NCBI RefSeq assembly: GCF_001889045.1
Contig: NZ_CP018155.1
Location: 1,862,001 to 1,926,000 of the forward strand
Length of the DNA stretch: 64,000 nucleotides
Origin: Tenacibaculum todarodis
GTDB taxonomy: Bacteria; Bacteroidota; Bacteroidia; Flavobacteriales; Flavobacteriaceae
Direction: 5' to 3'
Positions 19,616-27,239 of this stretch are shown here, piece by piece. A model generated the notes under the pieces. That model saw nothing but the letters and a program-made list of their open reading frames with translations. It searched no databases and was not told where the DNA came from. The first letter of the stretch is position 1. The number at the start of each line of letters is the position of its first letter. The translations under genes and the position numbers were made by a program.

Positions 19616-19977
19616 AGATTATTGAACTCTTCCTTTAACTTCTTAGTCAAACTTCTAACTATTAAATCATAAGAATGATCTATCAATTCAAAAGCAAAAG
19701 TATCTGAAACATCAGCATTTAAATGAACAGTATTCCAGTGTTTTTTATTCATGTGATAACCTGGATGTACACTTTCATATTCACCACGAAGTTCTACTGC
19801 CCAATCAGGATCGCATTTTACATTCATTTTTGCGTCACCTTTTTCCCAAGAAGTTAAACCTGTGAGTAAAAACATTTTATTCATTACTTTAAAAACCAAT
19901 GTAACATCATCAAAAGGAAAATGTTCTGTCACTCCTTTTTTAGCAATACAATAATCTCTTAGTTGTTCTATGTGCAT
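19612..19977 (-). CDS. YjbR/MmcQ family DNA-binding-like protein
   Basis: 121 residues with the YjbR/CyaY-like pattern (EHFPFDDVTLVFKVMNKMFLL, VKCDPDWAVELRGEYESVHPGYHMNKKHWNTV). The family is widespread and its function is not established. Its end overlaps the stop of the convergent AraC gene by a few bases. Confidence 0.85.
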   Translation of the reverse strand: MHIEQLRDYCIAKKGVTEHFPFDDVTLVFKVMNKMFLLTGLTSWEKGDAKMNVKCDPDWAVELRGEYESVHPGYHMNKKHWNTVHLNADVSDTFAFELIDHSYDLIVRSLTKKLKEEFNNL

Positions 19978-19979
19978 CG

Positions 19980-20228
19980 TTATTTTTTATTGAAGAATTT
20001 AATGATTAAAAAGATTATTGATATTATTCCAAATAGTAATAGGAAATATTTAAGTAGCCCTAAAAACATAAAACTTGAAAAATCTACTCTACGAAAATGT
20101 AAAGACTTTTCTAATATCAAAAAAAGATTATTAATAGATACCTTCGTAGGTTCACTATAATTAATCAAATAATATAATACCCAAGACAGCACACAATAAA
20201 TTATAACTCTAGAATACTTTCTAATCAT
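19980..20228 (-). CDS. Hypothetical small membrane protein
   Basis: 82 residues with two hydrophobic stretches: residues about 7-22 near the N-terminus, and FLGLLKYFLLLFGIISIIFLI near the C-terminus. No family recognised. It lies between the YjbR gene and the DUF4230 gene on the same strand with gaps of 2 and 6 bp, so probably co-transcribed. Confidence 0.6.
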   Translation of the reverse strand: MIRKYSRVIIYCVLSWVLYYLINYSEPTKVSINNLFLILEKSLHFRRVDFSSFMFLGLLKYFLLLFGIISIIFLIIKFFNKK

Positions 20229-20234
20229 AAAAAA

Positions 20235-20849
20235 CTATTCTTTCAATTTCTTCTGTGCAGACATCGGTAACTCTAATTGAGAATAATCTAAAGACCAGCC
20301 AATAGTTTCTACTAAATTTTCCATTAAATGAATTGCCTCAAGAGCTTCTTTACTTGCCGTTTCCATTAAATTACTCTCTGGTATTTTGTCTAAAATATGC
20401 TCTTTTGCTTCTTTGTTTAAAGCGGTTAAATCTGATGCATCAAACTTATTTAACATGCCGTTTTGCATATCATAATAACGTAAATCTGGTTCTAATGATA
20501 ATACTTCTGGTTGCGGAAAATCTGTAACTGTTATTGTTTTACGTTTACTATCGGCAACCATTTTCATCTTTTTAAAATCGAAACCAATATGTGCTTTTGC
20601 ATTTATTAAGATAAGTGCTTTCTTTTTGCTGGTAAACATTCCCATCCATTTTTCTTTGGTGTTTTCATGATGATAAATTTCAGAGAATTCACCTTGAACA
20701 GTTATCAGTTTTAGCACTCTTTTTATTTTATCTAACAATATAACCGATTGTTTTTCAGTTAAATTACGTTTTTTAGAAAACGAAAATCGAAGAAAAATAA
20801 AATAAGAAATAATGGCTCCGCCAATTAATCCGAGAAAAAGTAATTCCAT
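20235..20849 (-). CDS. DUF4230 family membrane-anchored protein
   Basis: 204 residues: an N-terminal membrane anchor (LLFLGLIGGAIISYFIFL) followed by a DUF4230-type domain (LKLITVQGEFSEIYHH, KALILINAKAHIGFDFKKM, ITVTDFPQPEVLSLEPDLRY). Function unknown; common in Bacteroidota. Confidence 0.75.
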   Translation of the reverse strand: MELLFLGLIGGAIISYFIFLRFSFSKKRNLTEKQSVILLDKIKRVLKLITVQGEFSEIYHHENTKEKWMGMFTSKKKALILINAKAHIGFDFKKMKMVADSKRKTITVTDFPQPEVLSLEPDLRYYDMQNGMLNKFDASDLTALNKEAKEHILDKIPESNLMETASKEALEAIHLMENLVETIGWSLDYSQLELPMSAQKKLKE

Positions 20850-20910
20850 AGAAAACGAAATTACTAATTATCTTTAAACTAACCATTAAAAAGCTACCAT
20901 TTACTGTGGT

Positions 20911-20938
20911 TTTGTTTCAAAAATTAATCATATATTTG
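20911..20938 (+). promoter_or_regulatory. rpsO promoter
   Basis: TATATTTG at 20931-20938 fits TAnnTTTG; a TTTG lies 16 bases upstream, slightly short of the usual spacing. It sits 55 bp before the rpsO ATG. Confidence 0.55.
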
Positions 20939-20944
20939 CAGCTT

Positions 20945-20960
20945 CAATGAAAAGTCATTG
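20945..20960 (+). promoter_or_regulatory. Hairpin in rpsO leader (possible S15 autoregulatory site)
   Basis: CAATGA-AAAG-TCATTG forms a perfect 6-bp stem in the predicted rpsO 5' UTR. S15 represses its own mRNA through leader structures in several phyla; whether this hairpin does so is inference. Confidence 0.35.
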
Positions 20961-20992
20961 ATATACATAATAATCATTTAAATAATATTGGA

Positions 20993-21262
20993 ATGTATTT
21001 AACAAAAGAAGTAAAAGAAGGTCTTTTTGAAAAGCACGGTAAAGGTAAAACTGATACTGGAACATCTGAAGGACAAATTGCATTATTCACATTTAGAATT
21101 AATCACTTAACTGAGCACTTAAAGCAAAATCGTAAAGATTACAATACTGAGCGTTCATTAGTAAGATTAGTAGGTAAGCGTAGAAGTTTATTAGATTATC
21201 TAAAGAAAACAGAAATCAATAGATATCGTGCAATTATTAAAGAATTAGGAATTAGAAAATAA
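20993..21262 (+). CDS. rpsO: 30S ribosomal protein S15
   Basis: 89 residues, full length. Contains the S15 signature HLTEHLKQNRKDYNTERSL followed by LVGKRRSLLDYLKKT. Binds 16S rRNA at the central-domain junction. Followed by a terminator and then pnp, the classic rpsO-pnp neighbourhood. Confidence 0.97.
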   Translation: MYLTKEVKEGLFEKHGKGKTDTGTSEGQIALFTFRINHLTEHLKQNRKDYNTERSLVRLVGKRRSLLDYLKKTEINRYRAIIKELGIRK

Positions 21263-21271
21263 TTCTTATAC

Positions 21272-21305
21272 AAAAGAGGCTGGAATTTTCAGCCTCTTTT
21301 TTTTA
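21272..21305 (+). terminator. rho-independent terminator after rpsO
   Basis: GAGGCTG-GAATTTT-CAGCCTC hairpin followed by a run of eight T. It separates rpsO from pnp transcription at least in part. Confidence 0.85.
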
Positions 21306-21444
21306 TGAAAACAAATTAAAAGTCTGAAACTAACAACATCAGCAAAATATAAAAAATCAGAATTCTTAACAACAGTTCTGTATTTCCATCAGGAAAAACC
21401 ACAACACAACAACAAAACAAAGTTAAATTTAGAATTAAAAATTT

Positions 21445-23670
21445 ATGATTCCAAAAGTATTTAGAGAGGTCATTGACCTTGGAGACGGAAGAACCATCTC
21501 GTTAGAAACCGGTAAATTAGCTAAACAAGCACACGGTTCGGTTGTTGTTCAAATGGGAAAAGCAATGTTATTATGTACAGTAGTTTCTAGCTACAAAGCA
21601 GGTACTGTTGACTTTTTACCATTAACAGTAGATTATAGAGAAAAATTTGCTGCTGCAGGTAGATATCCTGGAGGATTCTTTAAAAGAGAAGCAAGACCAA
21701 GTGACGGAGAGATCTTAACAATGCGTTTAGTAGACCGTGTTTTACGTCCGTTATTTCCAAAAGATTATCATAGTGAAGTACAAGTAATGATCCAATTAAT
21801 GTCTCATGATGAAGATGTTATGCCAGATGCATTAGCAGGTTTAGCAGCATCAGCAGCTATTCAATTATCTGATTTTCCTTTTGAATGTCCAATTTCTGAA
21901 GCACGTGTTGCTAGAGTAAATGGAGAATTTGTAATTAACCCAAGTAGAGCTCAATTAGCAGAATCTGACATCGATATGATGATTGGAGCATCAGCCGATT
22001 CAGTAATGATGGTTGAAGGTGAAATGGATGAAATTTCTGAAGAAGAAATGGCAGATGCAATTAAGTTTGCTCACGAATCTATCAAGATTCAATGTGCTGC
22101 TCAGGTTCGTTTAGCTGAAGCTTTTGGTAAAAAAGAAACAAGAGAATACGAAGGAGAAAGAGAAGATGAAACATTAGCTGCAAAAATAAATGACTTTTGT
22201 TATGACAAATGTTATACAATTGCTAAAAAAGGAACTTCTAAAGTAGAACGTTCTACTGCATTTGCAGAAGTAAAAGAAGAATTAGTAGCTACTTTTACCG
22301 AAGAAGAAATTGCAGATTATGGAGATTTAATTGGAAAATATTTCAATAAATCACAAAAAAATGCAGTTAGAGAATTAACATTAGCAGAAGGTTTACGTTT
22401 AGATGGAAGAAAGACTGATGAAATTAGACCAATTTGGTGTGAAGTAGATTACTTACCATCTACACACGGTTCTTCAATCTTTACACGTGGAGAAACACAA
22501 GCATTAGCAACGGTAACTTTAGGAACTTCTAGAGATGCAATTAAAATAGATATGCCATCTTACGAAGGTGAAGAAAACTTCTATTTACATTATAACTTCC
22601 CTCCTTTTTGTACGGGTGAAGCTAGACCATTAAGAGGAACATCTCGTAGAGAAGTTGGTCATGGTAACTTGGCTCAGCGTGGTTTAAAAGGAATGATTCC
22701 AGATGATTGCCCATATACAGTAAGAGTTGTTTCTGAAGTATTAGAATCTAACGGTTCTTCTTCAATGGCAACTGTTTGTGCTGGTACAATGGCATTAATG
22801 GATGCAGGTGTAAAAATGACAAGACCGGTTTCTGGTATTGCAATGGGATTAATTTCTGACGGAGATCGTTACGCAGTTTTATCTGATATTTTAGGTGATG
22901 AAGATCACTTAGGAGATATGGACTTTAAAGTAACGGGTACTTCTGAAGGAATTACTGCATGTCAAATGGATATTAAAGTAAAAGGACTTTCATACGAAAT
23001 TTTAGTAAATGCACTAAAACAAGCTCGTGATGGTCGTTTACATATTTTAGGAAAATTAACGGATACAATTTCATCTGCAAACGAAGAAGTAAAAGATCAT
23101 GCTCCTAAAATGATTAACAGACGCATACCTAATGATATGATTGGTGCATTTATTGGACCAGGTGGTAAACACATTCAAGAATTACAGAAAGAAACAGAAA
23201 CTACTATTGTAATTACTGAAGACCCTGTAACTGAAGAAGGAATTATTGAAATTCTTGGAACAAAACCAGAAGGAATTGAAGCTGTAATTGCTAAGATCGA
23301 ATCTATGTTATTCAAACCAGAAAAAGGTTCTGCATACGAAGTTAAAGTAATTAAAATGTTAGATTTTGGTGCTGTTGTAGAATATGTAGAAGCTCCAGGA
23401 AATGAAGTTTTATTACATGTTTCTGAATTAGCATGGGAACGTACAGAAAATGTTACTGATGTAGTAAACATGGGCGATGTTTTTGATGTAAAATACTTTG
23501 GTGTTGACCCAAGAACTCGTAAAGAAAAAGTATCTAGAAAGGCATTGTTACCAAAACCAGAAGGTTATGTAGCAAGACCACCAAGAGACAATAATAAAGG
23601 TAGAGATAATCGTGGACGTGATAACAGAAGTGACGATAGAAAACCTAGAGCTCCAAGAAAAGAAGATTAA
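21445..23670 (+). CDS. pnp: Polyribonucleotide nucleotidyltransferase (PNPase)
   Basis: 741 residues: two RNase PH domains ([46 protein letters not shown]), a KH domain ([20 protein letters not shown], near residue 565-585) and an S1 domain ([25 protein letters not shown]). It ends in an Arg/Gly/Asn/Asp-rich tail. A phosphorolytic 3'-5' exonuclease of the RNA degradation machinery. It is the last core gene before the cassette platform. Confidence 0.97.
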   Translation: MIPKVFREVIDLGDGRTISLETGKLAKQAHGSVVVQMGKAMLLCTVVSSYKAGTVDFLPLTVDYREKFAAAGRYPGGFFKREARPSDGEILTMRLVDRVLRPLFPKDYHSEVQVMIQLMSHDEDVMPDALAGLAASAAIQLSDFPFECPISEARVARVNGEFVINPSRAQLAESDIDMMIGASADSVMMVEGEMDEISEEEMADAIKFAHESIKIQCAAQVRLAEAFGKKETREYEGEREDETLAAKINDFCYDKCYTIAKKGTSKVERSTAFAEVKEELVATFTEEEIADYGDLIGKYFNKSQKNAVRELTLAEGLRLDGRKTDEIRPIWCEVDYLPSTHGSSIFTRGETQALATVTLGTSRDAIKIDMPSYEGEENFYLHYNFPPFCTGEARPLRGTSRREVGHGNLAQRGLKGMIPDDCPYTVRVVSEVLESNGSSSMATVCAGTMALMDAGVKMTRPVSGIAMGLISDGDRYAVLSDILGDEDHLGDMDFKVTGTSEGITACQMDIKVKGLSYEILVNALKQARDGRLHILGKLTDTISSANEEVKDHAPKMINRRIPNDMIGAFIGPGGKHIQELQKETETTIVITEDPVTEEGIIEILGTKPEGIEAVIAKIESMLFKPEKGSAYEVKVIKMLDFGAVVEYVEAPGNEVLLHVSELAWERTENVTDVVNMGDVFDVKYFGVDPRTRKEKVSRKALLPKPEGYVARPPRDNNKGRDNRGRDNRSDDRKPRAPRKED

Positions 23671-23730
23671 TTTTTTTATGGAACCTTATCGAGTCACCCT
23701 AAAATAGTTTGACGATTATAAGTTTAATTA

Positions 23731-23768
23731 AACCAGAGCATTTATTTGTTCTGGTTTTTTTTTATAAT
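23731..23768. terminator. Terminator between pnp and the integrase gene
   Basis: AACCAGA/TCTGGTT stem followed by a run of T in the + direction. It would end pnp; its right end overlaps the 3' end of the convergent integrase gene. Confidence 0.75.
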
Positions 23769-24829
23769 ACATCTAATGGACTTTTTATTTTAGAAGTTGC
23801 TGTATTAGATACATGTGTGTAAATTTGTGTGGTTTTAATGTTATAATGACCTAACAGTTGTTGTATAAAACGTAGATCTGCACCACTTTCTAAAAGATGC
23901 GTTGCATAGCTATGACGTAAACCATGAATACCTATTTGTTTCTTTATTCCGGCATTTTTCATAGCACGCTTAAAAACAGCTTGCACACTTCTTGCACTAT
24001 AAGCGCCACCATATTGACCTTCAAAAAGCCAGTTTTTGGGCTTATAAGCTTTGTAATATTCTCTTAATAATTCTAAAACACTTTCTGGTAAATTTACATA
24101 CCTATCTTTTTTTCCTTTCGCACCTTCAATTAGCACTTGCATTCTATTGCTATCAATATTAGAAATCTTGATATTAACAATTTCACTTACACGCAAACCC
24201 ATGCCATAACATAACTTTAAGGCAAGTAAATGCTTTTGATTAGCTACTTGCTTAAAAAGTTTTTTTATTTCAGATTTGCTCAACATTTTAGGTAGCGTGG
24301 ATGGCTTTTTAGGCCTTGGAATATCGAAAAACATTTGTGGCTTATGCATAACTTTTTCAAAATAAAACTTTATAGCATTAATTTTACCATTCATTTTTCT
24401 TTCGCCCATATTTAAAACTCTAACACAATAGAGGAAATAATCTTTTAACCTTTTATGTGATAAATCATCGACAGAATTGTGTTTTAATATGATTAATAAG
24501 TGTGTAAATTCTGCTTCATACATACGAATAGTATTCGGACTATAAGCCTTAAGCACTAATTGTTCATGAAATTTTAACAACGCTATTTTGTTATTGTCAC
24601 CTATCTTATTAAGTAATTTTATAGGTTTTGTATCTTGAGTTATTCCTAGAACTGTTCTTACAGAAGGAAGATCTGGCAGATACCAAGACTTATTGCTTTG
24701 GCTCCATTTTGCGGATGGAAAACGTTTTTTTAAATCATTAACTAGATTTTGTTTATATTGAAAACTGATCCAAATTACATTTCTTTTTCTATGTTCTCCT
24801 AGGCTAAAAGTGTAGTGATTAAAATCCAT
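23762..24829 (-). CDS. Tyrosine recombinase, putative integron-like integrase of the cassette array
   Basis: 355 residues. An N-terminal extension (residues about 1-75, with KWSQSNKSWYLPDL) precedes a SAM-like core-binding domain (about 80-165) and a catalytic domain with R213 (GLRVSE), K238/K240 (GAKGKKDR), H302 and R305 (HGLRHS), H328 (LLGHYN) and Y337 (TQIYTH). Between the catalytic lysine region and HGLRHS the spacing is XerD-like; the extra segment that marks classical IntI was not found. It is read away from a one-directional cassette array whose first unit starts 168 bp from its ATG, the same topology as intI-attI-cassettes. That it mobilises these cassettes is inferred from position. 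Confidence 0.85.
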   Translation of the reverse strand: MDFNHYTFSLGEHRKRNVIWISFQYKQNLVNDLKKRFPSAKWSQSNKSWYLPDLPSVRTVLGITQDTKPIKLLNKIGDNNKIALLKFHEQLVLKAYSPNTIRMYEAEFTHLLIILKHNSVDDLSHKRLKDYFLYCVRVLNMGERKMNGKINAIKFYFEKVMHKPQMFFDIPRPKKPSTLPKMLSKSEIKKLFKQVANQKHLLALKLCYGMGLRVSEIVNIKISNIDSNRMQVLIEGAKGKKDRYVNLPESVLELLREYYKAYKPKNWLFEGQYGGAYSARSVQAVFKRAMKNAGIKKQIGIHGLRHSYATHLLESGADLRFIQQLLGHYNIKTTQIYTHVSNTATSKIKSPLDVL

Positions 24830-24939
24830 TTATAATTACGTTATTTATATATCAATAATTTATAAATATAACAAAAAAAAGAATATGATATATGGAAACC
24901 GTATACACCTACCATGTAATTACTCATTAAAACAGGTGT

Positions 24940-24970
24940 TTGTGAGTGAAATTAAATTATTGTATTTTTG
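24940..24970 (+). promoter_or_regulatory. Pc-like promoter reading into the cassette array
   Basis: TTG at 24940-24942, 20 bases, then TATTTTTG at 24963-24970: a close match to the Bacteroidota TTG-N17-23-TAnnTTTG promoter. It points away from the integrase gene into the first cassette. Transcription would start about 20 bp before the attI-like crossover. Confidence 0.6.
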
Positions 24971-24976
24971 AAACAA

Positions 24977-24998
24977 TACGTACGTATATTTACGTGTT
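24977..24998 (+). other. attI-like site at the integrase-proximal end of the array
   Basis: ACGTA-TATT-TACGT inverted repeat (24982-24995) lies directly beside G^TT at 24996/24997, where cassette 1 begins with TTGTGTAAC. Two inverted boxes beside the crossover resemble a tyrosine-recombinase core site. The crossover is fixed by the complement of cassette 1's first bases, found at 25397-25406. Confidence 0.65.
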
Positions 24999-25100
24999 GT
25001 GTAACATTAACAGCACGCAATCTGAACTAACAAAAGTTGAGGGCTTTTTAAACTTCTGAAAGCCTTAAACGAAAATAAAATATTAAAAAACCGAATAATT

Positions 25101-25229
25101 ATGAGCGCAAATATTATAACAAAAGTAGTGGTTAAAGGACTTGCAGCAGTTGCAGCATTAGCAGCAAGTGTGAGATTAGCAAAAGATGCTAATGCTGACA
25201 AAAATAAACTGAATAAAAAAACTGAATAA
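25101..25229 (+). CDS. Hypothetical 42-residue protein (cassette 1, first gene)
   Basis: ATG at 25101, stop at 25227-25229. The product begins MSANIITKVVVKG and continues with an Ala-rich stretch, LAAVAALAASVRLA, that could be one membrane helix, then a Lys/Asp/Asn tail. No family recognised. It is followed 4 bp later by a second small ORF, so cassette 1 is probably bicistronic. A hydrophobic helix with a charged tail would also suit a small membrane-active peptide (speculative). Confidence 0.5.
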   Translation: MSANIITKVVVKGLAAVAALAASVRLAKDANADKNKLNKKTE

Positions 25230-25233
25230 AATT

Positions 25234-25395
25234 ATGAATGAAGAAAAAAGCAGTTTGGAAAAAATTGAGAACTCTATTCTCGACAAACTAAACCCTAATC
25301 AAAAAATCGCATATGATTTAGGAGACAAAGGTGGAAGTTGGATAAGTAAAATGATTGACAAAGTTGTTGATTTTGTGATTCCTGAAAAAAAATAA
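25234..25395 (+). CDS. Hypothetical 53-residue protein (cassette 1, second gene)
   Basis: ATG at 25234 to TAA at 25393-25395, 4 bp after the preceding ORF. Contains KIENSILDKLNPNQKIAYDLG and an amphipathic WISKMIDKVVDFVIP segment. Not recognised. It ends 1 bp before the attC-like site of cassette 1, the usual position for a cassette gene. Confidence 0.5.
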   Translation: MNEEKSSLEKIENSILDKLNPNQKIAYDLGDKGGSWISKMIDKVVDFVIPEKK

Positions 25396-25396
25396 C

Positions 25397-25525
25397 GTTA
25401 CACAACAACGTATAAAAATAATTGCGGTTTTGTGCTAAAACAAAGGTAGTTGCGTGTTTGCTACATCTGATTTTCCTTCGGAAAATCCTCGCACGCAAAC
25501 CCGCAACTATTCTTATACAAAACCG
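25397..25525 (+). repeat. attC-like site of cassette 1
   Basis: Opens with GTTACACAAC, complement of the cassette 5' end at 24996. Inner arms GTAGTTGCGTGTTTGC / GCAAACCCGCAACTA enclose a GATTTTCC-TTCG-GGAAAATC-like hairpin. Closes at CCG^TTG. Confidence 0.85.
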
Positions 25526-25544
25526 TTGTGCGTCATTAAAACCA

Positions 25545-26066
25545 ATGAATACGATAAAAGCCGAAATAGATAAAAGTGACTACGGAACAGATGAATTTCT
25601 GAATCTGAAAATTGACGGATTTTGGCTTGACGAAAAACTCGAAGAACTTTATCCGAACAATATGTACAAAGGACTTTATCCAACTTTACTTTTTGCAATG
25701 GAAATAGCACAGGAGGAAAAAGTTGTTTGGAATAGAATTTTACCAAAGGTCGGAGAAATAGCAATTAGCCCAATTCTAATGTGTCCTGATGATAATGACT
25801 TTTCTTGCACTCTGATTTTGGCAGAAATTGAAAATTGTAAAAATACGATAAAGTGGAATAAATTAGGAATTGATAAAACGACAGAATATGACGCTGAAAA
25901 AGTTGGCTCAAAAGTTGAATGGTTTGAAAAAATAAGCGGATTTGAATTCTCAAAAGCTGATTATGAAAAGATGTTATCAGAATTTAAAAAGCATTATCTA
26001 ATAGAAAAAACGAATTGGGATAAACGGAATCCTGAATTTAAACAAAAAATACCGTTTGAAAAATAA
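25545..26066 (+). CDS. Hypothetical protein (cassette 2)
   Basis: 173 residues from the ATG at 25545 (MNTIKAEIDKSDYG), preferred to the in-frame ATG at 25422 because that one lies inside the attC-like site of cassette 1, before the cassette boundary at 25526. Soluble, acidic, no signal peptide; the region PILMCPDDNDFSCTLILAEIE is the most distinctive part. No family recognised; an immunity-type protein is possible from size and composition but unsupported. Confidence 0.75.
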   Translation: MNTIKAEIDKSDYGTDEFLNLKIDGFWLDEKLEELYPNNMYKGLYPTLLFAMEIAQEEKVVWNRILPKVGEIAISPILMCPDDNDFSCTLILAEIENCKNTIKWNKLGIDKTTEYDAEKVGSKVEWFEKISGFEFSKADYEKMLSEFKKHYLIEKTNWDKRNPEFKQKIPFEK

Positions 26067-26070
26067 CGAA

Positions 26071-26200
26071 CGCACAACACCGTGTATAATTAATTGCTTT
26101 GGTCATTGCTTATTTGGAAAATTCCTTCGGAATTTTCTCTGGCAAGTATTTGTTTACTAATTTAGTTGCTTAACCACGCAACTAACCATACACAATCACG
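26071..26200 (+). repeat. attC-like site of cassette 2
   Basis: Opens with CGCACAAC (complement of the cassette start TTGTGCG at 25526). Central hairpin AAAATTCC-TTCG-GGAATTTT; closes at CACG^TTG. Confidence 0.85.
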
Positions 26201-26223
26201 TTGTAAAACATTTAAAACGAACC

Positions 26224-27069
26224 TTGAGAATTCAAATTATCATACTGATTTTAATCGCAAATTTTGCTTTCGGACAAGAAAAAGTTACGATTGACAAAGA
26301 TATTGTAAAGTATGAAATTAAAGACGAATTCAACCGATTTGACAATATAGCTAACGAACTTAAAAGTTATAAAAGTTTAGATATAGAATCTAATGACAAG
26401 TCGAATATTAAAATTCTAAATAGATATAGTACAGGTTTTACTGGACACACTATTTCAATAATAATCGACAAAAAATTAAATGTAGTAAAAGCAAACTATG
26501 AATATTGGACGGATGTTGCAGAAATTGGAACGGAATACAAAGTAGATAGTATCGATTTGAAATTGAACCAAAATCCATTCGAAAAAATAAACGGTTTACG
26601 TGGACAATATACAATGCAAGTAAAAAAAGTTAGTTTAGATGGAGAACTATTAGAGAAAATAATATTCAAAGGAAAATTCAAAACTTTCAAAGGAATTGAT
26701 AAATCATCATCTGATTATTTATGGGCTTTGAAACAAAACAAAGTATTTTACGGAATAACAAATGAAAACGGAGTTTACTTGCGTCCGGATAAAATGCCTT
26801 CATTAAAATCTGACCATAAAATTCTGACCGAAAAAATAAAAAAAATTCAAGGCTATAAACCTGAAAAAATAAGAGCTTTCGTTATAATTAACGAAAAAGG
26901 GAAAATCGAAAAAGAACCATTTAGGTTTTTTGGAGAATTTAGAAAATTGAATAACGAAACACAAAAACAAGTTAAGGAATTGCTGATTGAATTTACTGAA
27001 TGGTATCCTGCTTGTGTAAATGAAAAAGAAGTTAAATCCCAAATTCCGATAGTAATTGGAATTAAATAA
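26224..27069 (+). CDS. Secreted hypothetical protein with TonB-C-like end (cassette 3)
   Basis: 281 residues from a TTG start at 26224, supported by the signal peptide that begins there (MRIQIIILILIANFAFGQ). The mature part is beta-rich. The C-terminus (FVIINEKGKIE ... LLIEFTEWYPAC ... SQIPIVIGIK) resembles the TonB C-terminal-like domain of many Bacteroidota secreted proteins. Function unknown. The gene starts 23 bp after the cassette boundary. Confidence 0.8.
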   Translation: MRIQIIILILIANFAFGQEKVTIDKDIVKYEIKDEFNRFDNIANELKSYKSLDIESNDKSNIKILNRYSTGFTGHTISIIIDKKLNVVKANYEYWTDVAEIGTEYKVDSIDLKLNQNPFEKINGLRGQYTMQVKKVSLDGELLEKIIFKGKFKTFKGIDKSSSDYLWALKQNKVFYGITNENGVYLRPDKMPSLKSDHKILTEKIKKIQGYKPEKIRAFVIINEKGKIEKEPFRFFGEFRKLNNETQKQVKELLIEFTEWYPACVNEKEVKSQIPIVIGIK

Positions 27070-27074
27070 AAAAC

Positions 27075-27203
27075 GTTTTACAACACCGTATATAATTTAT
27101 TGCTAGTTCTAGCCTACTTACGAAAATCCTCGCGGATTTTCTATTCGGTTTTTATTTGCTAAATTAGGTGCTTAAAACACGCAACAAACCATATACAACA
27201 ACG
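27075..27203 (+). repeat. attC-like site of cassette 3
   Basis: Opens with GTTTTACAAC (complement of cassette start). Hairpin GAAAATCC-TCGC-GGATTTTC. Nearly identical to the sites at 34570 and 46416. Confidence 0.87.
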
Positions 27204-27239
27204 TTGTGCAACATTTGAAAAAAAATCCGTGAAAAAAGA

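Noticed and set aside
25422..25544. Upstream start for the cassette 2 gene
   Set aside because: The ATG at 25422 lies within the attC-like site of cassette 1; the ATG at 25545 follows the boundary. The same reasoning rejected early starts at 45067, 45669 and 50534.
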